This document shows positions 63,381 through 64,000 of a stretch of DNA of 64,000 nt, one piece after another; the stretch's first letter is position 1; every line of letters starts with the position of its first letter. The translations under genes and the position numbers were made by a program. Source of the DNA: Notospermus geniculatus. Its lineage: Eukaryota > Nemertea > Pilidiophora > Heteronemertea > Lineidae. The stretch lies in the NCBI GenBank assembly GCA_002633025.1, contig NMRB01000523.1, forward strand, positions 10,344-74,343, given 5' to 3'. The notes below the pieces were generated by a model, which saw only the letters and a list, made by a program, of their open reading frames with translations, ran no database searches and had not been told where the DNA came from.

Positions 63381-64000
63381 CTAGAAGGATGTGATAGAAT
63401 CAACTGCTTAAATCTCCATTATATTCTTCAATGTTCCACCCCGAACAGCCAGCACCCACACATTATTTTCAAAGAAGGTGTTCAAATGAATGGTTTCACG
63501 ATTACATTACTTAATCACTTAAAGTATCTTTAATCAGGAAATCGCCTCAGATTCAGAATCGGAGAGAAAAATCACAAATAAAAGTCATGACTGTACATGT
63601 TTCACACACAACATTGTTGGTGATTCTAAGAAGTGGCATCCGGATGTTCCCTAACTATACCCTTAGCCACCATCACCACCAAAACCAGGCAGATGGCTTT
63701 TCCAGCAACATGTTGTGCATGAAATGTCGTACAACTGCAGCAGCACCACCTCCAATGAGTGACATCATTAGTTCTATTTGTAATTTTCTACCTAGAGTGG
63801 TTGAAAAAGAAGATAATCTAAAACCTACAACAGAGGCACACAGCATGCACAGCTCATGGCATAGTTAAGATTCTTCCAGCAACGGGGTGGAGGATGGAAA
63901 GGCACCTTTTACATAACATGAAAGAACATCCTTCTTTCATAGTGGGTAGTTGCCAGAATACTTCTCGCACAATAACACTCATAATATCTGTTATGAACAT
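63381..64000. other. Intron of the hnRNP-like gene running off the window
   Basis: No further exon was recognised before the window ends. The plus-strand frame at 63587-63868 lacks motifs and is not called. The 1.1-kb intron at 62193-63297 likewise shows nothing but A/T-rich DNA. Confidence 0.4.

Overview
The window is eukaryotic nuclear DNA from an animal. Genes are split into many short exons with GT/AG introns of about 0.1 to 4 kb, and fold-back transposons, tRNA-derived SINEs and tandem repeats fill the spaces between them. The short word TAGGCCTA recurs constantly, and the proteins keep old bilaterian architectures. From general familiarity this suggests a marine invertebrate deuterostome, most likely an echinoderm such as a sea star. 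That identification is an inference. Two runs of N (11573-11887 and 57498-58196) are assembly gaps. || Layout: 1-2300 is repeat-rich upstream DNA. ALDH7A1 (antiquitin), with 17 exons, lies on + at 2307-8509. TIMM10 lies on - at 10575-10779, with its first exon missing. A three-CCCH plus CHY zinc-finger gene with 8 exons lies on + at 13619-17637. A glycine-rich RRM protein (CIRBP/RBM3-like, 5 exons) lies on - at 20596-27848, head-to-head with GATC on + at 28471-29359. SARM1 lies on - from 36921 to at least 46219. Five separate ATG-bearing 5' exons, all ending in phase 1, are spread from 46 kb to 52.7 kb. From 52.7 to 61.6 kb I see no convincing gene, only transposons, a 424-bp tandem duplication and fold-backs. 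The 3' part of an hnRNP A/B-like gene lies on - at 61686-63380. || The exon models were checked by reading phase: ALDH7A1 gives 558 codons plus stop, the CCCH/CHY gene 661 plus stop, the RRM protein 179 plus stop, and SARM1 (from its nearest 5' exon) 810 plus stop. || Functionally, ALDH7A1 (lysine catabolism), TIMM10 (inner-membrane import chaperone), GATC (mitochondrial Gln-tRNA amidation) and SARM1 (NAD+ hydrolase controlling axon loss and innate responses) all touch mitochondria or NAD metabolism. The other three genes encode RNA-binding or zinc-finger proteins. The genes are not an operon, and no shared regulation can be shown. || The most interesting points are the SARM1 alternative 5' exon array on top of a fully conserved NADase and NMN-sensing core, the composite CCCH/RWD-like/CHY protein, a roughly 350-bp-arm fold-back inside an ALDH7A1 intron, and several unusually perfect hairpins.
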